Shown: positions 1 to 10,096 of the stretch, in pieces
How the letters are laid out: every line of letters begins with the position of its first letter
Numbering within the stretch: the stretch's first letter is position 1
NCBI GenBank assembly: GCA_006228005.1
Contig: VDHG01000091.1
Location: forward strand, 1 to 54,014
Source of the DNA: Testudinibacter crocodili
GTDB taxonomy: Bacteria; Pseudomonadota; Gammaproteobacteria; Enterobacterales; Pasteurellaceae
Reading direction: 5' to 3'
DNA: 54,014 nt
Made by a program: the position numbers and the translations under genes
The notes under the pieces: generated by a model
Told to the model about the DNA's origin: nothing
Seen by the model: only the letters and a program-made list of their open reading frames with translations
The model's database searches: none

Positions 1-51
1 ATTTTGTCTACTATACCTACTTTTTTGTTATTCATATAAACCGAAAATCGA

Positions 52-369
52 TCAACCACCTGCGAGTTTTACCTGGTAGCCCTTTTGCTGTAATAATTGT
101 TTTAACAGCTCACGATTTTCGCCCTGAATTTCAATCGTACCGTTTTTCACCGAACCACCACAGCCACAGCGTTTTTTCAGTTCAGACGCAATTTTTGCCA
201 ATTCCGCCGCCGGCAGCGCCAACCCTGTGATCACCGAAACACCTTTACCTTTGCGTCCGCTGACTTGGCGTTGAATTCGCACAATTCCGTCCCCCTTGAG
301 GATCTGCTCTGGTGCTTCTGTCGGTTTGATACGTCCGCTTTCGGTAGAATAAACTAAAGGATTAGACAT
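52..369 (-). CDS. yciH: SUI1/eIF1-family translation factor YciH
   Basis: A 105-residue protein of the SUI1/eIF1 family, matching the bacterial YciH type in length and sequence. Seen: the basic motif GRKGKGVSVITG at residues 38-49, the CGCGG turn at 68-72, and the C-terminal KLAGG ending. The family is thought to affect start-site fidelity on the 30S subunit, but its role in bacteria is not well defined. It is the last gene of a minus-strand run and starts 14 bases after the pyrF stop. No clear Shine-Dalgarno precedes the ATG; an uptake sequence (373-381) lies 3 bases upstream of it, so translation may depend on pyrF. Confidence 0.93.
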   Translation of the reverse strand: MSNPLVYSTESGRIKPTEAPEQILKGDGIVRIQRQVSGRKGKGVSVITGLALPAAELAKIASELKKRCGCGGSVKNGTIEIQGENRELLKQLLQQKGYQVKLAGG

Positions 370-383
370 ATAAAGTGCGGTCC

Positions 384-1076
384 TTAAGCGATAGCGGCAT
401 TGATGCTTTTCAACACCGCAACCGGATCTTCCGACAACGTAATCGGGCGACCGACGACCAGATAATCTGCACCGGCATCAATCGCCTCTTTCGGGCTCAT
501 CACTCGGCGTTGGTCACCAAATTCAGCGCCTTCCGGGCGGATACCTGGGGTAATCAGTTTAAACTCGTTGCCGCAGTTGGCACGCAGAATTTCCACTTCT
601 TGTGGCGAGCAAACTACACCATCTAATCCGGCACGCTGACTCAAACGTGCTAAGCGAATCACCTGTTCCATCGGTGAGGCGTTCAAACCAATTTGCAGTA
701 AATCAACATCTTCCATGCTGGTCAACACCGTGACCGAAATCAAAATTGGCGCATCTTTACCGTAGGGTTCTAAAATTTTCTTGGCGGTTTCCATCATGCG
801 TAAACCGCCGCTGGCATGCACATCCACCATCCACACACCTAAATCCGCCGCCGAGCGCACCGCTCTTGCTACAGTATTTGGAATATCATGGAATTTCAGA
901 TCCAGAAACACATCAAATCCACGCTGGTGCAATTGCTTAACGAAGTCAGTTCCTAAGGTGGTAAACATCTCTTTGCCGACTTTGACCCGGCATAGGCTAG
1001 GATCCAGCTGATCTACCAATGATAACGCTTGGCGTTCTGTTTCATAATCCAAGGCGACGATAACTCGACTATTCAT
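384..1076 (-). CDS. pyrF: orotidine 5'-phosphate decarboxylase
   Basis: Converts OMP to UMP, the last step of de novo pyrimidine synthesis, in the cytoplasm. The 230-residue length is normal. Seen: VALD at residues 7-10, the lysine of VKVGKEMF near 33, the catalytic DLKFHDIP at 59-66 (Asp59, Lys61, Asp64), and the phosphate-binding end [13 protein letters not shown] clear ribosome-binding site (CAGGAG) lies 7 bases before the ATG. It follows lapB by about 80 bases and precedes yciH; lapA-lapB-pyrF-yciH is the same order as in E. coli. Confidence 0.97.
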   Translation of the reverse strand: MNSRVIVALDYETERQALSLVDQLDPSLCRVKVGKEMFTTLGTDFVKQLHQRGFDVFLDLKFHDIPNTVARAVRSAADLGVWMVDVHASGGLRMMETAKKILEPYGKDAPILISVTVLTSMEDVDLLQIGLNASPMEQVIRLARLSQRAGLDGVVCSPQEVEILRANCGNEFKLITPGIRPEGAEFGDQRRVMSPKEAIDAGADYLVVGRPITLSEDPVAVLKSINAAIA

Positions 1077-1155
1077 GTTGTTTCTCCTGTTAATGGATGT
1101 TGAAGAGATAAATAATGCACTGTTTTAGGCGACTTACCGCACTTTATATAAAAAA

Positions 1156-2340
1156 TTATTGATATTGCCCATCCACTGGCTTAATGGTTTCCCACTTATT
1201 GCACGACGGGCAGTTCCAAACTAAACGATGGCTACGATAGCCGCAATGTGAACAACGGTAGGCAAAACTTTGCCCGATTTTATTTTCGACCAATTGTTGC
1301 AGGCGTATCAAGCTCTCTTTAGCACGTCCATCCTCAGCCTGTTCAATATCATATTGGATCAAGCGGTTGAAAATATCCATACTCGGAATATGGTTCAGCT
1401 GCTGATAAAGACCGGCTTGTGCCGCTGCGGCGCCACTGTTTTTATCGGTCAATTCCGCCAGTGCTAATTCAACTGCACCACTATTATGCTGCTGCTTGGC
1501 TTTAATCAGAAAAAGCTCATAGTTATTTGGATCTTGCAGCTGCTGGTAACACCACTTCAAGTGCGGTAGCACTTCAACGATAAATGCGGAATTTTGTTGC
1601 AGCACTGCTTGAAAATGTGCGATCGCCGTCTGAAAATCCTGCTCTCGCATATACAGGTAAGCCAATTCAATCGATGCCCTGACACAGGTCGGCGACACCT
1701 CCAGCGCCCGCATTAGCAATACTTTTTGCTCTTTAACGCTTAATTCTTCAGCCTCGATGTACTCACAATAATAGTGTGCCAGTTCGATATTATTAGATTG
1801 AGGAAACGCTTTTTGCCGCTTTTCAGTGACATCAACCGCTTTTTTCCACTCTTTGGTTTTTTGATAGATTTTTGCCAACTCTTCCAAGGCATTGTCAGCA
1901 AATTCCGGTTCATCAACCAAACTGATATAAATATTTTCGGCACGATCAAAAAAGCCAACTTTGCGGTAATCAAAAGCCAGTTGTTGTTTGGCAAGCAATT
2001 TTTGGTCAAAACTGAAATTCGGATCATCCACCAAATTTTGGTGGATACGAATCGCGCGATCGACCTCGCCGCGTGAACGAAACAGATTGCCCAGCGTCAG
2101 CGAGGCTTCAAATTGGGAATCACTGTGAATATCGTTTTCGTTTTCCTGTTTTTGCAGCATGTCCAAAAACAGATCGACCGCTTTTTCCTGCTGATTAGAC
2201 AACAAAAAATTTACCCCAGTGACATAATCTCGGGATAATTTATTGCTGACATCGTCCTGCCCTTTTTTGGCATTACGATAGCCCATATACCAACCGTAAA
2301 GCGCGGCGACGGGCAATAACAGAAACAGTAATTCAAGCAT
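1156..2340 (-). CDS. lapB: LPS assembly protein LapB (YciM)
   Basis: A 394-residue inner-membrane-anchored TPR protein. Seen: an N-terminal hydrophobic anchor (about residues 1-18), then a long stretch of helical TPR-like repeats (roughly 35-330), and a C-terminal rubredoxin-like zinc domain with CSHCGY and CPSCNKW (four cysteines) near residues 360-382. In E. coli LapB adjusts lipopolysaccharide synthesis by steering FtsH-mediated turnover of LpxC. The start lies 5 bases after the lapA stop with only a weak ribosome-binding site, suggesting translational coupling to lapA. Confidence 0.95.
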   Translation of the reverse strand: MLELLFLLLPVAALYGWYMGYRNAKKGQDDVSNKLSRDYVTGVNFLLSNQQEKAVDLFLDMLQKQENENDIHSDSQFEASLTLGNLFRSRGEVDRAIRIHQNLVDDPNFSFDQKLLAKQQLAFDYRKVGFFDRAENIYISLVDEPEFADNALEELAKIYQKTKEWKKAVDVTEKRQKAFPQSNNIELAHYYCEYIEAEELSVKEQKVLLMRALEVSPTCVRASIELAYLYMREQDFQTAIAHFQAVLQQNSAFIVEVLPHLKWCYQQLQDPNNYELFLIKAKQQHNSGAVELALAELTDKNSGAAAAQAGLYQQLNHIPSMDIFNRLIQYDIEQAEDGRAKESLIRLQQLVENKIGQSFAYRCSHCGYRSHRLVWNCPSCNKWETIKPVDGQYQ

Positions 2341-2345
2341 GGAAA

Positions 2346-2639
2346 TTACACTGTTTTATCACGGCTGGCGGTCAATTCAGTGATCTGCTGAGTTTGACGA
2401 TTGATTTGGCGAGTCAAACGAAAATTTTTGACTTTCAAGCGCAGTACAAAAAAGGCACAGATGGTCCAACCTAATAACAAGCCCAAACCAAACAAAATCG
2501 CTGCCAGCGAGGATAACTGCAATTCGCTTTTGGCAATAATATAATTAAAGCTAATCACCTGATCATTATCAGCACCGATAGTAATCGCAACAATCACAAT
2601 CGCCAGCACGATAACCAAGCCTAAAATGTATTTAATCAT
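2346..2639 (-). CDS. lapA: LPS assembly protein LapA (YciS, DUF1049)
   Basis: A 97-residue inner-membrane protein of the LapA/YciS family. Seen: two hydrophobic segments (about residues 3-22 and 44-65) joined by a short periplasmic loop, then a charged helical tail rich in Gln, Arg and Thr. The ATG at 2639 was chosen over an upstream in-frame start because it opens the family-typical MIKYILGL and has a CAGGAG site just before it. The upstream extension of 20 residues is probably leader. It partners LapB in the immediately following gene. Confidence 0.92.
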   Translation of the reverse strand: MIKYILGLVIVLAIVIVAITIGADNDQVISFNYIIAKSELQLSSLAAILFGLGLLLGWTICAFFVLRLKVKNFRLTRQINRQTQQITELTASRDKTV

Positions 2640-2774
2640 TTTATTCTCCTGAGTTTCACAACGAATACTGCCTATTATGCCAAAAATCACCCTGGGCATA
2701 TAGATAAATTCGGTATTAATCAGCGATTTATTACTAATAACGAAAAAAGTGGTGTTTTACCACGTTACGGGCAA

Positions 2775-2803
2775 TAAAAAACGGCACTTAATGCGCCGTT
2801 TTC
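2775..2803 (-). terminator. intrinsic terminator after ihfB
   Basis: Read on the minus strand, a hairpin with arms ACGGC and GCCGT is followed by a run of six T. It lies about 10 bases beyond the ihfB stop and would close the cmk-rpsA-ihfB transcript ahead of lapA. Confidence 0.75.
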
Positions 2804-2811
2804 AGTCAAAT

Positions 2812-3096
2812 TTAATTGGATTCGTTCACACGTTCTCTAAGCTCTTTACCCGCCTTGAAATGAGGAACATATTTTGCATCCAAATCGACTTTGTCACCGG
2901 TTTTCGGGTTGCGCCCGATTCGCGGCTGACGGTAATGTAGTGAGAAACTGCCGAATCCACGAATCTCAATCCGATCCCCATTTTCCAGGGTCTGCGACAT
3001 CGACTCAAGGATACTTTTAACCGCACTTTCTACGCTTTTTACCGGAATCGTATGATTTTGTTGAATCAAACTTTCGATAAGCTCTGATTTAGTCAT
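2812..3096 (-). CDS. ihfB: integration host factor subunit beta
   Basis: A 94-residue DNABII-family DNA-bending protein, the normal length for IHF-beta. Seen: MTKSELIE at the start, the conserved body [17 protein letters not shown], and the arm tip [11 protein letters not shown], whose proline inserts between base pairs at each kink. With IhfA it forms a heterodimer that bends DNA in recombination, replication and transcription. It lies 59 bases after rpsA, the same order as in E. coli (cmk-rpsA-ihfB). Confidence 0.97.
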   Translation of the reverse strand: MTKSELIESLIQQNHTIPVKSVESAVKSILESMSQTLENGDRIEIRGFGSFSLHYRQPRIGRNPKTGDKVDLDAKYVPHFKAGKELRERVNESN

Positions 3097-3155
3097 AGTG
3101 TCTCCTCATTTTGAGCGGATACCGCACTTAGCATCCGCATGTGAAGTTCAATTAA

Positions 3156-4826
3156 TTATTCGCCTTTGGAAGCCGCTTTGAAGGCTTCAGCCATTGCATT
3201 TGGAATTGCTTCTTCTTGCTTGTTCACGTTGGCAACTGCTGCGCTATCTTCTGCTTCGTCTTTCGCACGTACTGACAAATGCACGGTACGGGATTTACGA
3301 TCAACACCGGTGTATTTCGCTTCAACCACATCGCCGACACTCACTACAGTCGTAGCATCTTCAATGCGCTCACGAGCCAAGTCAGCTGCACGAACATAAC
3401 CTTCCGCACCGCCTTCCAGTTCTACTTTAACACCTTTAGCGTCAACTTCAACCGCTTTACCGCTTACAATCGCGCCTTTTTTAGTAGCCGCAACAAAGTT
3501 GTTGAACGGATCTTCTTCCAATTGTTTGATACCTAAAGAAATACGCTCTTTGATAGCATCAACTTGAAGCACAACGGCGGCAACTTCGTCACCTTTTTTG
3601 TAGCTACGAACTGCTTCTTCACCGGCAACATTCCAAGAAATGTCAGACAAGTGAACCAAACCGTCGATACCGCCTTCTAAACCGATGAAGATACCGAAAT
3701 CAGTGATAGATTTGATTTTGCCTTCAACGCGATCACCCTTTTTGTGTGTCTCGTCGAATTGTTGCCATGGATTAGCTTTACATTGTTTCAAACCTAAAGA
3801 AATACGACGACGTTCTTCGTCGATTTCCAACACCATCACTTCAACTTCATCACCGACGCTAACCACTTTAGATGGGTGGATGTTTTTGTTGGTCCAATCC
3901 ATTTCGGAAACGTGAACCAAACCTTCAACACCGTCTAAAATTTCAACGAAGCAGCCGTAGTCAGTCAAGTTAGTTACTTTACCGCTTAATTTGCTGTTGA
4001 CCGGATGATTTTCAGCGATAGCAACCCAAGGATCTTGACCTAATTGTTTTAAGCCTAAAGATACGCGCGTGCGATCACGGTCGAATTTCAATACTTTAAC
4101 GGTGATTTCGTCACCCACGTTCACGATTTCGCTTGGGTGTTTAACACGTTTCCAAGCCATATCAGTGATGTGTAACAAACCGTCCACGCCGCCTAAATCC
4201 ACAAACGCACCGTAGTCAGTCAGGTTCTTAACGATACCTTTAACCACTGCATCTTCTTGCAGGTTTTCTAACAGTTGTTCACGTTCTTGGCTGTTTTCGG
4301 TTTCAATAACTGCACGACGGGAAACGACAACGTTGTTGCGTTTTTGATCCAGTTTGATTACTTTGAATTCTAACTCTTTACCTTCCAAATGTAAGGTATC
4401 ACGGATTGGACGAGTATCTACCAATGAACCTGGTAAGAACGCACGCACACCGTTTAACTCAACTGTGAAGCCGCCTTTTACTTTACCGTTGATTAAACCG
4501 ATAACAGTAGCTTGTTCTTCGTATGCTTTTTCCAGTTCAATCCAAGATTCGTGGCGAACCGCTTTCTCACGAGAGAGTTTGGTTTCACCGAAGCCGTCTT
4601 CAACGGCATCAAGGGCAACTTTAACGGCATCGCCGACTTTAACGTCTAGCTCGCCCTGGGCATTTAAGAACTCTTCAACAGGAATTGCGGATTCAGATTT
4701 TAAACCTGCGTCAACCAATACAAAACCTTTTTGGATAGCAACAACAGTACCGTTAACGATAGAACCTTGACGGGTTTCAAGTTCTTTTAGGGATTCTTCA
4801 AATAATTGAGCAAAAGATTCAGTCAT
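3156..4826 (-). CDS. rpsA: 30S ribosomal protein S1
   Basis: A 556-residue protein with six S1 RNA-binding repeats, the standard enterobacterial/Pasteurellaceae size. Repeats are marked by recurring [18 protein letters not shown] and [11 protein letters not shown] segments followed by GLVHVSE-like and [12 protein letters not shown] strands. S1 binds mRNA leaders on the 30S subunit and helps unfold and initiate them. The 99-base gap upstream probably holds the leader on which S1 autoregulates in E. coli; I cannot prove the fold here. It sits between cmk and ihfB, as in E. coli. Confidence 0.98.
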   Translation of the reverse strand: MTESFAQLFEESLKELETRQGSIVNGTVVAIQKGFVLVDAGLKSESAIPVEEFLNAQGELDVKVGDAVKVALDAVEDGFGETKLSREKAVRHESWIELEKAYEEQATVIGLINGKVKGGFTVELNGVRAFLPGSLVDTRPIRDTLHLEGKELEFKVIKLDQKRNNVVVSRRAVIETENSQEREQLLENLQEDAVVKGIVKNLTDYGAFVDLGGVDGLLHITDMAWKRVKHPSEIVNVGDEITVKVLKFDRDRTRVSLGLKQLGQDPWVAIAENHPVNSKLSGKVTNLTDYGCFVEILDGVEGLVHVSEMDWTNKNIHPSKVVSVGDEVEVMVLEIDEERRRISLGLKQCKANPWQQFDETHKKGDRVEGKIKSITDFGIFIGLEGGIDGLVHLSDISWNVAGEEAVRSYKKGDEVAAVVLQVDAIKERISLGIKQLEEDPFNNFVAATKKGAIVSGKAVEVDAKGVKVELEGGAEGYVRAADLARERIEDATTVVSVGDVVEAKYTGVDRKSRTVHLSVRAKDEAEDSAAVANVNKQEEAIPNAMAEAFKAASKGE

Positions 4827-4925
4827 ATTTAATCTTCAAATAAATTAATAACGTCCATTCGAATTCCTTCCAAATGGGGCTGTTTCAAACGGTTTATCCA
4901 TCCTTGAACAAACCATATTCAGGCG

Positions 4926-5609
4926 TTACGCTTCTTGTCGAATGCGTAAACCGACATATTGTAACGCTTTTTCGATCACTTCGCTAATACTTAATGCGCT
5001 GGAATCCAATAAAAATGCGTCATCCGCTGCTTTTAGCGGTGCCACAGCACGATTTCGGTCACGAAAATCGCGTTCTTTAATTTCGGTTAAGATTTGATCA
5101 TAATCCGTCGCCACGCCTTTTTGCTGCAATTGCTTAAACCGACGCTTGGCTCGCTCTTCCGAGCTGGCATCCAAAAAGATTTTTACTTGTGCCTGCGGAA
5201 ACACCACCGTGCCCATATCTCGCCCGTCGGCGATCAGCCCTTTTTCAGTGCTGAAATCCCGTTGTCGCTGTAACAACGCCGACCGCACTTGCGGAAACGG
5301 CGCGACTTTGGAGGCATTATTGCCCGCGATTTCGGTGCGAATTTCGCTGCTGACATCTTCGCCGTTCAATAATACGCGAACCATACCGTTTTCCGGCACA
5401 AAACGAATGTCCAACTTCGCCGCCAAAGCAGCAAGTGCGGTTTCATCGTCCAATGCGACCGCACTTTTCACCGCCGCCACCCCCAGCACCCGATAAATCG
5501 CCCCCGAATCTAATAATTCAAAGCCCAATTTTTCCGCTAACGCTTGGCATAACGTTCCTTTCCCAACACCACTCGGACCATCGATGGTAATGACGATATT
5601 TTGTTGCAT
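4926..5609 (-). CDS. cmk: cytidylate kinase
   Basis: Phosphorylates CMP and dCMP with ATP. The 227 residues match the family. Seen: P-loop [10 protein letters not shown] near residue 10, the LLDSGAIYR segment, the NMP-binding insert with [13 protein letters not shown], and [11 protein letters not shown]. The ATG at 5609 was chosen over an upstream TTG because it begins the conserved [14 protein letters not shown] and has GAGAG just upstream. It is the first gene of the cmk-rpsA-ihfB group. Confidence 0.96.
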   Translation of the reverse strand: MQQNIVITIDGPSGVGKGTLCQALAEKLGFELLDSGAIYRVLGVAAVKSAVALDDETALAALAAKLDIRFVPENGMVRVLLNGEDVSSEIRTEIAGNNASKVAPFPQVRSALLQRQRDFSTEKGLIADGRDMGTVVFPQAQVKIFLDASSEERAKRRFKQLQQKGVATDYDQILTEIKERDFRDRNRAVAPLKAADDAFLLDSSALSISEVIEKALQYVGLRIRQEA

Positions 5610-5765
5610 ATTTTCTCTCAAATTTATAATGGGAGCTATGCCCCTCAGTCTGTCAAATCAAGTTCAAAAATGTATATTATCCTGGCGCAAATTAGATCTA
5701 CGCCCGAACCGCACTTTACACTTTTTCCTTATTAATTAAATAATTATACCGCACTTCGCAAACGG

Positions 5766-5788
5766 GCGGATATCTAATCCGCCCCTAC
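5766..5788. repeat. GGGCGGAT/ATCCGCCC hairpin between cmk and ugpQ
   Basis: A near-perfect inverted repeat, GGGCGGAT then a short AT-rich loop then ATCCGCCC. It lies in the intergenic space (5610-5802) that also holds two uptake sequences. It could terminate or protect the ugpQ transcript, which ends 15 bases away, although no long T run follows it. The rest of this intergenic stretch would contain the cmk promoter; I see nothing else coding in it. Confidence 0.55.
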
Positions 5789-5802
5789 TTAGCCTTATCA
5801 GC

Positions 5803-6555
5803 TCAATTTGTATTCATCTTACGAGATTGCGCTGCAAGCAAGTGCGGCACGTCGCTAAACACGCCGAATACGCCCCAGTTAAACAATTCATTGGCACGCA
5901 TGGTGCTGTTGACGGTATAAACCGCCACTTTATAACCGGCGTTGTTGAAACGGGCGACGGTTTCACGGGTTAAACCATCTTGTGATAAATGAATATATTC
6001 TGCGCCGACCCATTCTAGCACCGTGAGAGCATCGTCCAGACAATCATAACTTTCATACAAACACGCTACCGCAAGCTGCGGGCAGCGCTTTTTCAACTCG
6101 GCTAGCAGCAGAGGGTTAAAGCTGGAAATAATCACTTCCCGTTCCGGCTCAAGTGCGGTCAGCGCCTGTTGCAAACCATCCAATAATTTTAACGCCATTG
6201 CTCTGCCGGCTTCGCAGCTTTTGATCTCGATATTGGCGTTCAATTGATAGGTATTCATCCATTGCACCACCTGCGGCAATGTCGGCAACGGCTCGCCTTG
6301 AAAATCTTCGCCAAACCATGAACCGGCATCAATTCCAGCTAAATCTGCCTGCGTTAAATCATAATAACTGCCGCTGCGATTGGTGCAACGATCCAACGTG
6401 GAATCGTGGGTTAAAATCACCGTGCCGTCTGCGATCACATCAATATCGCACTCAAACCAGGTAATATTATATTCTTTGCATAATTTAATCGCCGCCAGCG
6501 TATTTTCCGGTGCCAGCCCCGACACCCCGCGATGGGCGTAAATTCTATGCTTCAT
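5803..6555 (-). CDS. ugpQ: glycerophosphodiester phosphodiesterase (cytoplasmic, UgpQ-type)
   Basis: Hydrolyses glycerophosphodiesters to glycerol-3-phosphate and an alcohol. Seen: the GDPD signature HRGVSGLAPENT near residue 7, metal ligands in ECDIDVIADG and THDSTLDRCT, then NIEIKS and the final VYTVNS. The 250-residue length and absence of a signal peptide indicate the cytoplasmic UgpQ type, not periplasmic GlpQ. The start at 6555 follows a strong AAGGAG site; a longer upstream reading lacks family similarity. No ugp transporter genes are nearby. Confidence 0.93.
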   Translation of the reverse strand: MKHRIYAHRGVSGLAPENTLAAIKLCKEYNITWFECDIDVIADGTVILTHDSTLDRCTNRSGSYYDLTQADLAGIDAGSWFGEDFQGEPLPTLPQVVQWMNTYQLNANIEIKSCEAGRAMALKLLDGLQQALTALEPEREVIISSFNPLLLAELKKRCPQLAVACLYESYDCLDDALTVLEWVGAEYIHLSQDGLTRETVARFNNAGYKVAVYTVNSTMRANELFNWGVFGVFSDVPHLLAAQSRKMNTN

Positions 6556-6586
6556 GTTTTCTCCTTTTGTATTTATAATAGTTATC

Positions 6587-7120
6587 TTACTTATTTGGTA
6601 TAGAAATAAATTCTCCATTTACCTCTACAATTTCATTTACGCCTAAAATACAATGTCGTCCATTAATATAAGCTGGTACTTCATAATCTTTTCCTGCTTT
6701 CGGTGTGAAATGAATATCTACACTACAGTAAGCTTGAATATTTGACATTCCACCATCTCTAAATGAAGTTGAGATTTCGTAAGGAACTCCAGCTGGAACA
6801 ACATGCTCCTGATAGTACAATTCCGCATAGATACTGGAACGTTTTTTTCCTAATTCTTTTATCAATTCAGTTTTTGGCATGCCAATACTGCTACTTCTTA
6901 ATGGTGTAAATATTTCCTTTAATATTGGGGCATTACCTATACCACCTGTTCGAATTTTTACATTTTCACCGACTAGCCAAGTGAAATAATTATTCTGCCC
7001 ATATAATCTGACTCTAGCTTCTTTTAATGGATTATAGTCCACAACTTTTTCCTCTGGCGGAGCAACTGATGAACAGGCAGCTAAAAAAATAGTAAGACCT
7101 AAAATTAATAATTTTTTCAT
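6587..7120 (-). CDS. putative lipoprotein of unknown function
   Basis: A 177-residue protein that I do not recognise. Seen: a lipoprotein signal MKKLLILGLTIFLAAC with lipobox LAAC (cysteine 16), then a mature domain with no further membrane segment. Two later cysteines (AYCSVD and GRHCIL) could form a disulfide. An AGAGG ribosome-binding site precedes the ATG. The gene is visibly richer in A+T than rlmL and ugpQ on either side and carries no uptake sequence, which hints at acquisition from elsewhere. It ends 31 bases before ugpQ and begins just after rlmL, so it may share their transcript. Confidence 0.8.
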   Translation of the reverse strand: MKKLLILGLTIFLAACSSVAPPEEKVVDYNPLKEARVRLYGQNNYFTWLVGENVKIRTGGIGNAPILKEIFTPLRSSSIGMPKTELIKELGKKRSSIYAELYYQEHVVPAGVPYEISTSFRDGGMSNIQAYCSVDIHFTPKAGKDYEVPAYINGRHCILGVNEIVEVNGEFISIPNK

Positions 7121-7141
7121 AAAATGCCTCTTTAATAAGTT

Positions 7142-9298
7142 TTAATTAAAAGTGATCACCCAACAATTATGAATCTGTTTATTGCGTTCAAAATCCAGCG
7201 GTAAGGTTTTGGCGCTGATTTCGGTCGCTTGCAAATCAAGTGCGGTTAAGCCATCAAAATCCATTTTAAAGCCACGTTTATTATTGGAAAAAATAATCGT
7301 ACCGTTCGGGCGAATAATGTTTTTCAGCAGCGTCATCAATTTCAAGTGATCACGCTGTACATCCCAACTGTCGTCCATGCGTTTCGAATTGGAAAACGTC
7401 GGTGGATCGACGAAGATCAGATCATATTGCTGTTTGCATTCTGCCAGCCATTGCAGGCAATCGGCTTGGATAATTTTATGCTGGCGGCTCTCTTCAAAGC
7501 CGTTCAGGATTAAGTTTTGTTCCGCCCAGTTGAGATAGGTGTTTGACATATCCACCGTGGTGGTGGTTTTTGCACCACCTAATGCCGCATGCACGGTTGC
7601 CGAGCCGGTGTAGGCAAATAGATTGAGGAAATCCTTGCCTTGCGCCATTTCGCCCACCATTTTACGGGTCAAACGGTGATCCAAAAACAGCCCGGTATCC
7701 AGATAATCGGTCAGATTAACCCATAATTTGGCGCCATATTCCTGCACGTCGAAATAGTCGCCCTGATTGCCGAGCTTCTCATATTGATTGCTACCTTTCT
7801 GCTTTTGACGCACTTTCAGCACCAGTTTATTGGTATCGACGCCAGTCACTTGCAAGGTGGCGCTGACCGCGTCTAACAAGCGTTGACGAGCTTTATTCGG
7901 ATCAATGTTTTTCGGTGCGGCGTATTCCTGTACCACAATGTAATCCGCATAACGATCGACCGCCAAATTATATTCCGGCAAATCGGCATCGTATAAACGG
8001 TAGGCCTCCAGCCCCTGCTGTTGCGCCCATTTTTCAATTTTTTTACAGTTTTTTTGTAAGCGATTGGCAAAATCGGGCGCTAACGTGACACCATTGGAAA
8101 CCGCACTTGGCGAATTTTGCGCATTTGGTTGCTGAAGTGCGGTCTGGCTTGGTTGGGCTATTTGATAATTCTTTTGCAAACATTCCAACGGCCCGTTTTT
8201 GGCTTTGAATTGGCGGTGTGAACGTAAGCGGATACAGTTCAGTAGCTCCGGTTCGGCACTGAAAATCGACGCATTCCAGCCGCCAAACTGCTGTTTTAAA
8301 CGCTGCCCAAACACCGAATACAACGCAATCAGTGCAGGCGTCGTGCCAAGCCGCTCGCCATACGGCGGATTACACACCACTGTGCCGATTTCGTCAGCTG
8401 CACACGGATTTTTCAGTGCGGCAATGTCGCCCTGCTTGAAGCGAATCAAATGGGCGACTCCCGCTTGCTTGGCGTTATGTTGTGCTTTTTGTAATACGCG
8501 GTGATCGAGGTCGAAACCATAAAAGTGCGGTTGCGGATTTTTTTGTGCCTGCTGTTCGGCTTGTTGTTCTGCTTCTGACCGCACTTGTTGCCAACATTCA
8601 AAGTTATGCCCTTTCCAGTGATCAAAGCCCCAATGCAAACGCCCTAATTGTGGTGCGATGTGCGCTTCTATTTGCGCCGCTTCGATTAACAGCGTGCCAG
8701 AACCGCACATCGGATCAACCAGCGGTGTGCCTTGCTGCCAACCGGAACGTAAAATAATCGCTGCTGCCAAAGTTTCACGCAACGGCGCTTTGCCACTCTC
8801 TTCACGATAGCCACGTAAATGCAGCGCATCACCGCTCAAGTCCAGCGACACAATCAGTTCTTCTCGGTTCAAATAAACATGAATTCGAATATCCGGATAC
8901 GCCTTTTCCACATTCGGGCGGGCTTCGCCGTGGCGTTCAAAATAATCGACAATCCCGTCCTTAACCCGCATGGCGCCGAATTGAGTATGACGAATCGCCT
9001 GATTAGTGCCGTTGAAATCCACTAAAAAGCTGCTTTTGCTGTCAAAATATTCAGACCAATTGAAGTTGGTGATGGTGGAGTAAAGATCGACATCGTCATA
9101 GACCTTGCCCTGCGTCAGCGGCAATAAAATCCGTGAACTTAAACGACTCCAAAGCAAAGTGCGGTACAGCGTGCTGTCATCGGCTTGATACGCCACCCCG
9201 CCCTGTTTCAATTGGCAATCTTGCGCCCCTAATGCGCTCAATTCGGTTTTTAATAATTCTTCAAAACCACGGGCTGTGGTGGCGAACAGGTTTTTCAT
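7142..9298 (-). CDS. rlmL: bifunctional 23S rRNA methyltransferase RlmKL
   Basis: Makes m2G2445 and m7G2069 in 23S rRNA. The 718 residues fit a fused RlmL-RlmK. Seen: N-terminal THUMP region (about 45-155), an N6/N2-guanine methyltransferase domain with [14 protein letters not shown] and the NPPYGERLG catalytic loop, then a second SAM domain with [16 protein letters not shown] and [13 protein letters not shown]. The linker between the domains, rich in Gln, Asn and Ala, contains two uptake sequences. The start at 9298 opens the family-typical [16 protein letters not shown]; six residues upstream are not conserved. Confidence 0.96.
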   Translation of the reverse strand: MKNLFATTARGFEELLKTELSALGAQDCQLKQGGVAYQADDSTLYRTLLWSRLSSRILLPLTQGKVYDDVDLYSTITNFNWSEYFDSKSSFLVDFNGTNQAIRHTQFGAMRVKDGIVDYFERHGEARPNVEKAYPDIRIHVYLNREELIVSLDLSGDALHLRGYREESGKAPLRETLAAAIILRSGWQQGTPLVDPMCGSGTLLIEAAQIEAHIAPQLGRLHWGFDHWKGHNFECWQQVRSEAEQQAEQQAQKNPQPHFYGFDLDHRVLQKAQHNAKQAGVAHLIRFKQGDIAALKNPCAADEIGTVVCNPPYGERLGTTPALIALYSVFGQRLKQQFGGWNASIFSAEPELLNCIRLRSHRQFKAKNGPLECLQKNYQIAQPSQTALQQPNAQNSPSAVSNGVTLAPDFANRLQKNCKKIEKWAQQQGLEAYRLYDADLPEYNLAVDRYADYIVVQEYAAPKNIDPNKARQRLLDAVSATLQVTGVDTNKLVLKVRQKQKGSNQYEKLGNQGDYFDVQEYGAKLWVNLTDYLDTGLFLDHRLTRKMVGEMAQGKDFLNLFAYTGSATVHAALGGAKTTTTVDMSNTYLNWAEQNLILNGFEESRQHKIIQADCLQWLAECKQQYDLIFVDPPTFSNSKRMDDSWDVQRDHLKLMTLLKNIIRPNGTIIFSNNKRGFKMDFDGLTALDLQATEISAKTLPLDFERNKQIHNCWVITFN

Positions 9299-9397
9299 CT
9301 TTTGCTTGGCTCTCATCGCATCGGTTAATTGAGGCGCAGTATAGCAAAATCGGCGAAAATTCGCAGACTATTTAACGGCGAGATGTGGTACTACACT

Positions 9398-9709
9398 TCA
9401 AGCAATTGCCGCAATGCCTTTGTGTCGAACTAATGTGAGTAACTTAAGTGCGGTACCACTCGGCTTTTTCACCCCCCGTTCCCATTCGGACACCCTATTT
9501 TTGCTGACATTTAAGTAAGTGGCAAAAACGGTTTGTGAAAAATTCTCTTTTTGTCGAATTTCACGAATTTCCTGTGGTGTTAAAGGCACAATCGGCGTTA
9601 AACAAGCCTGATCAAATTTACGCATTGTGGTTTTGTCGATTGCGCCGACATCATATAATTCTGCTGCGTGCTGATGGATCATTCTTGAAATATCACTGTT
9701 ATAGCGCAT
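9398..9709 (-). CDS. HigA/NadS-like antitoxin, HTH (XRE) family
   Basis: A 103-residue helix-turn-helix protein. Seen: an N-terminal part ending PLTPQEIREIRQKENFSQ, then a Cro/XRE domain, TVFATYLNVSKNRVSEWERG, and the KKPSGTALKLL extension typical of antitoxins paired with RelE/HigB-type toxins. It begins 3 bases after the toxin gene stop, toxin first as in higBA loci. Antitoxins of this type usually repress their own promoter. The pair is an accessory insertion between rlmL and pcnB. Confidence 0.85.
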   Translation of the reverse strand: MRYNSDISRMIHQHAAELYDVGAIDKTTMRKFDQACLTPIVPLTPQEIREIRQKENFSQTVFATYLNVSKNRVSEWERGVKKPSGTALKLLTLVRHKGIAAIA

Positions 9710-9712
9710 TCT

Positions 9713-10096
9713 CTACTCCTGTAAATTTGTATCGGGGATTTCAATTAAAATACCCAGCTTAACCCATTGCATCATTTTTTCCTGAGAATACATGGCGTAT
9801 TGTTCCGCCAGAAGTTTCAAGGCATATTCATCTGATTTACTGATATTCGCATAACGACTTTTACTGAAACCTGAAATAAAATAATGCGCACCATTGATAC
9901 GATATAAAATCAAGACTCGATAACCCGATGACTTGCCTTGTCCCTGCCGAGCGACACGTTGCTTAATAACATTGCCGCCTAAATCAGCATCAATCAGCCC
10001 TTTTTCGGCACGCTTCACTGCATCAATCAAACAAGAATCACTTATTGCATGCTTTTCTGCAAATTTAGCAAAAATTTTTGTTTTAAATATTCTCAC
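9713..10096 (-). CDS. RelE/HigB-type toxin (PF06296-like)
   Basis: A 127-residue protein of the RelE-like HigB family, probably an mRNA interferase. Seen: MRIFKTKIFAKFAEKH, the family segment AEKGLIDADLGGNVIKQRVAR, and SGYRVLILYRINGAHYFISGFSK. The start codon is GTG; a weak purine-rich site lies upstream. The C-terminal extension (about 25 residues after the core) is slightly longer than I expect for the family. Toxin activity is inferred from the family and the adjacent HTH antitoxin. Confidence 0.85.
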   Translation of the reverse strand: MRIFKTKIFAKFAEKHAISDSCLIDAVKRAEKGLIDADLGGNVIKQRVARQGQGKSSGYRVLILYRINGAHYFISGFSKSRYANISKSDEYALKLLAEQYAMYSQEKMMQWVKLGILIEIPDTNLQE

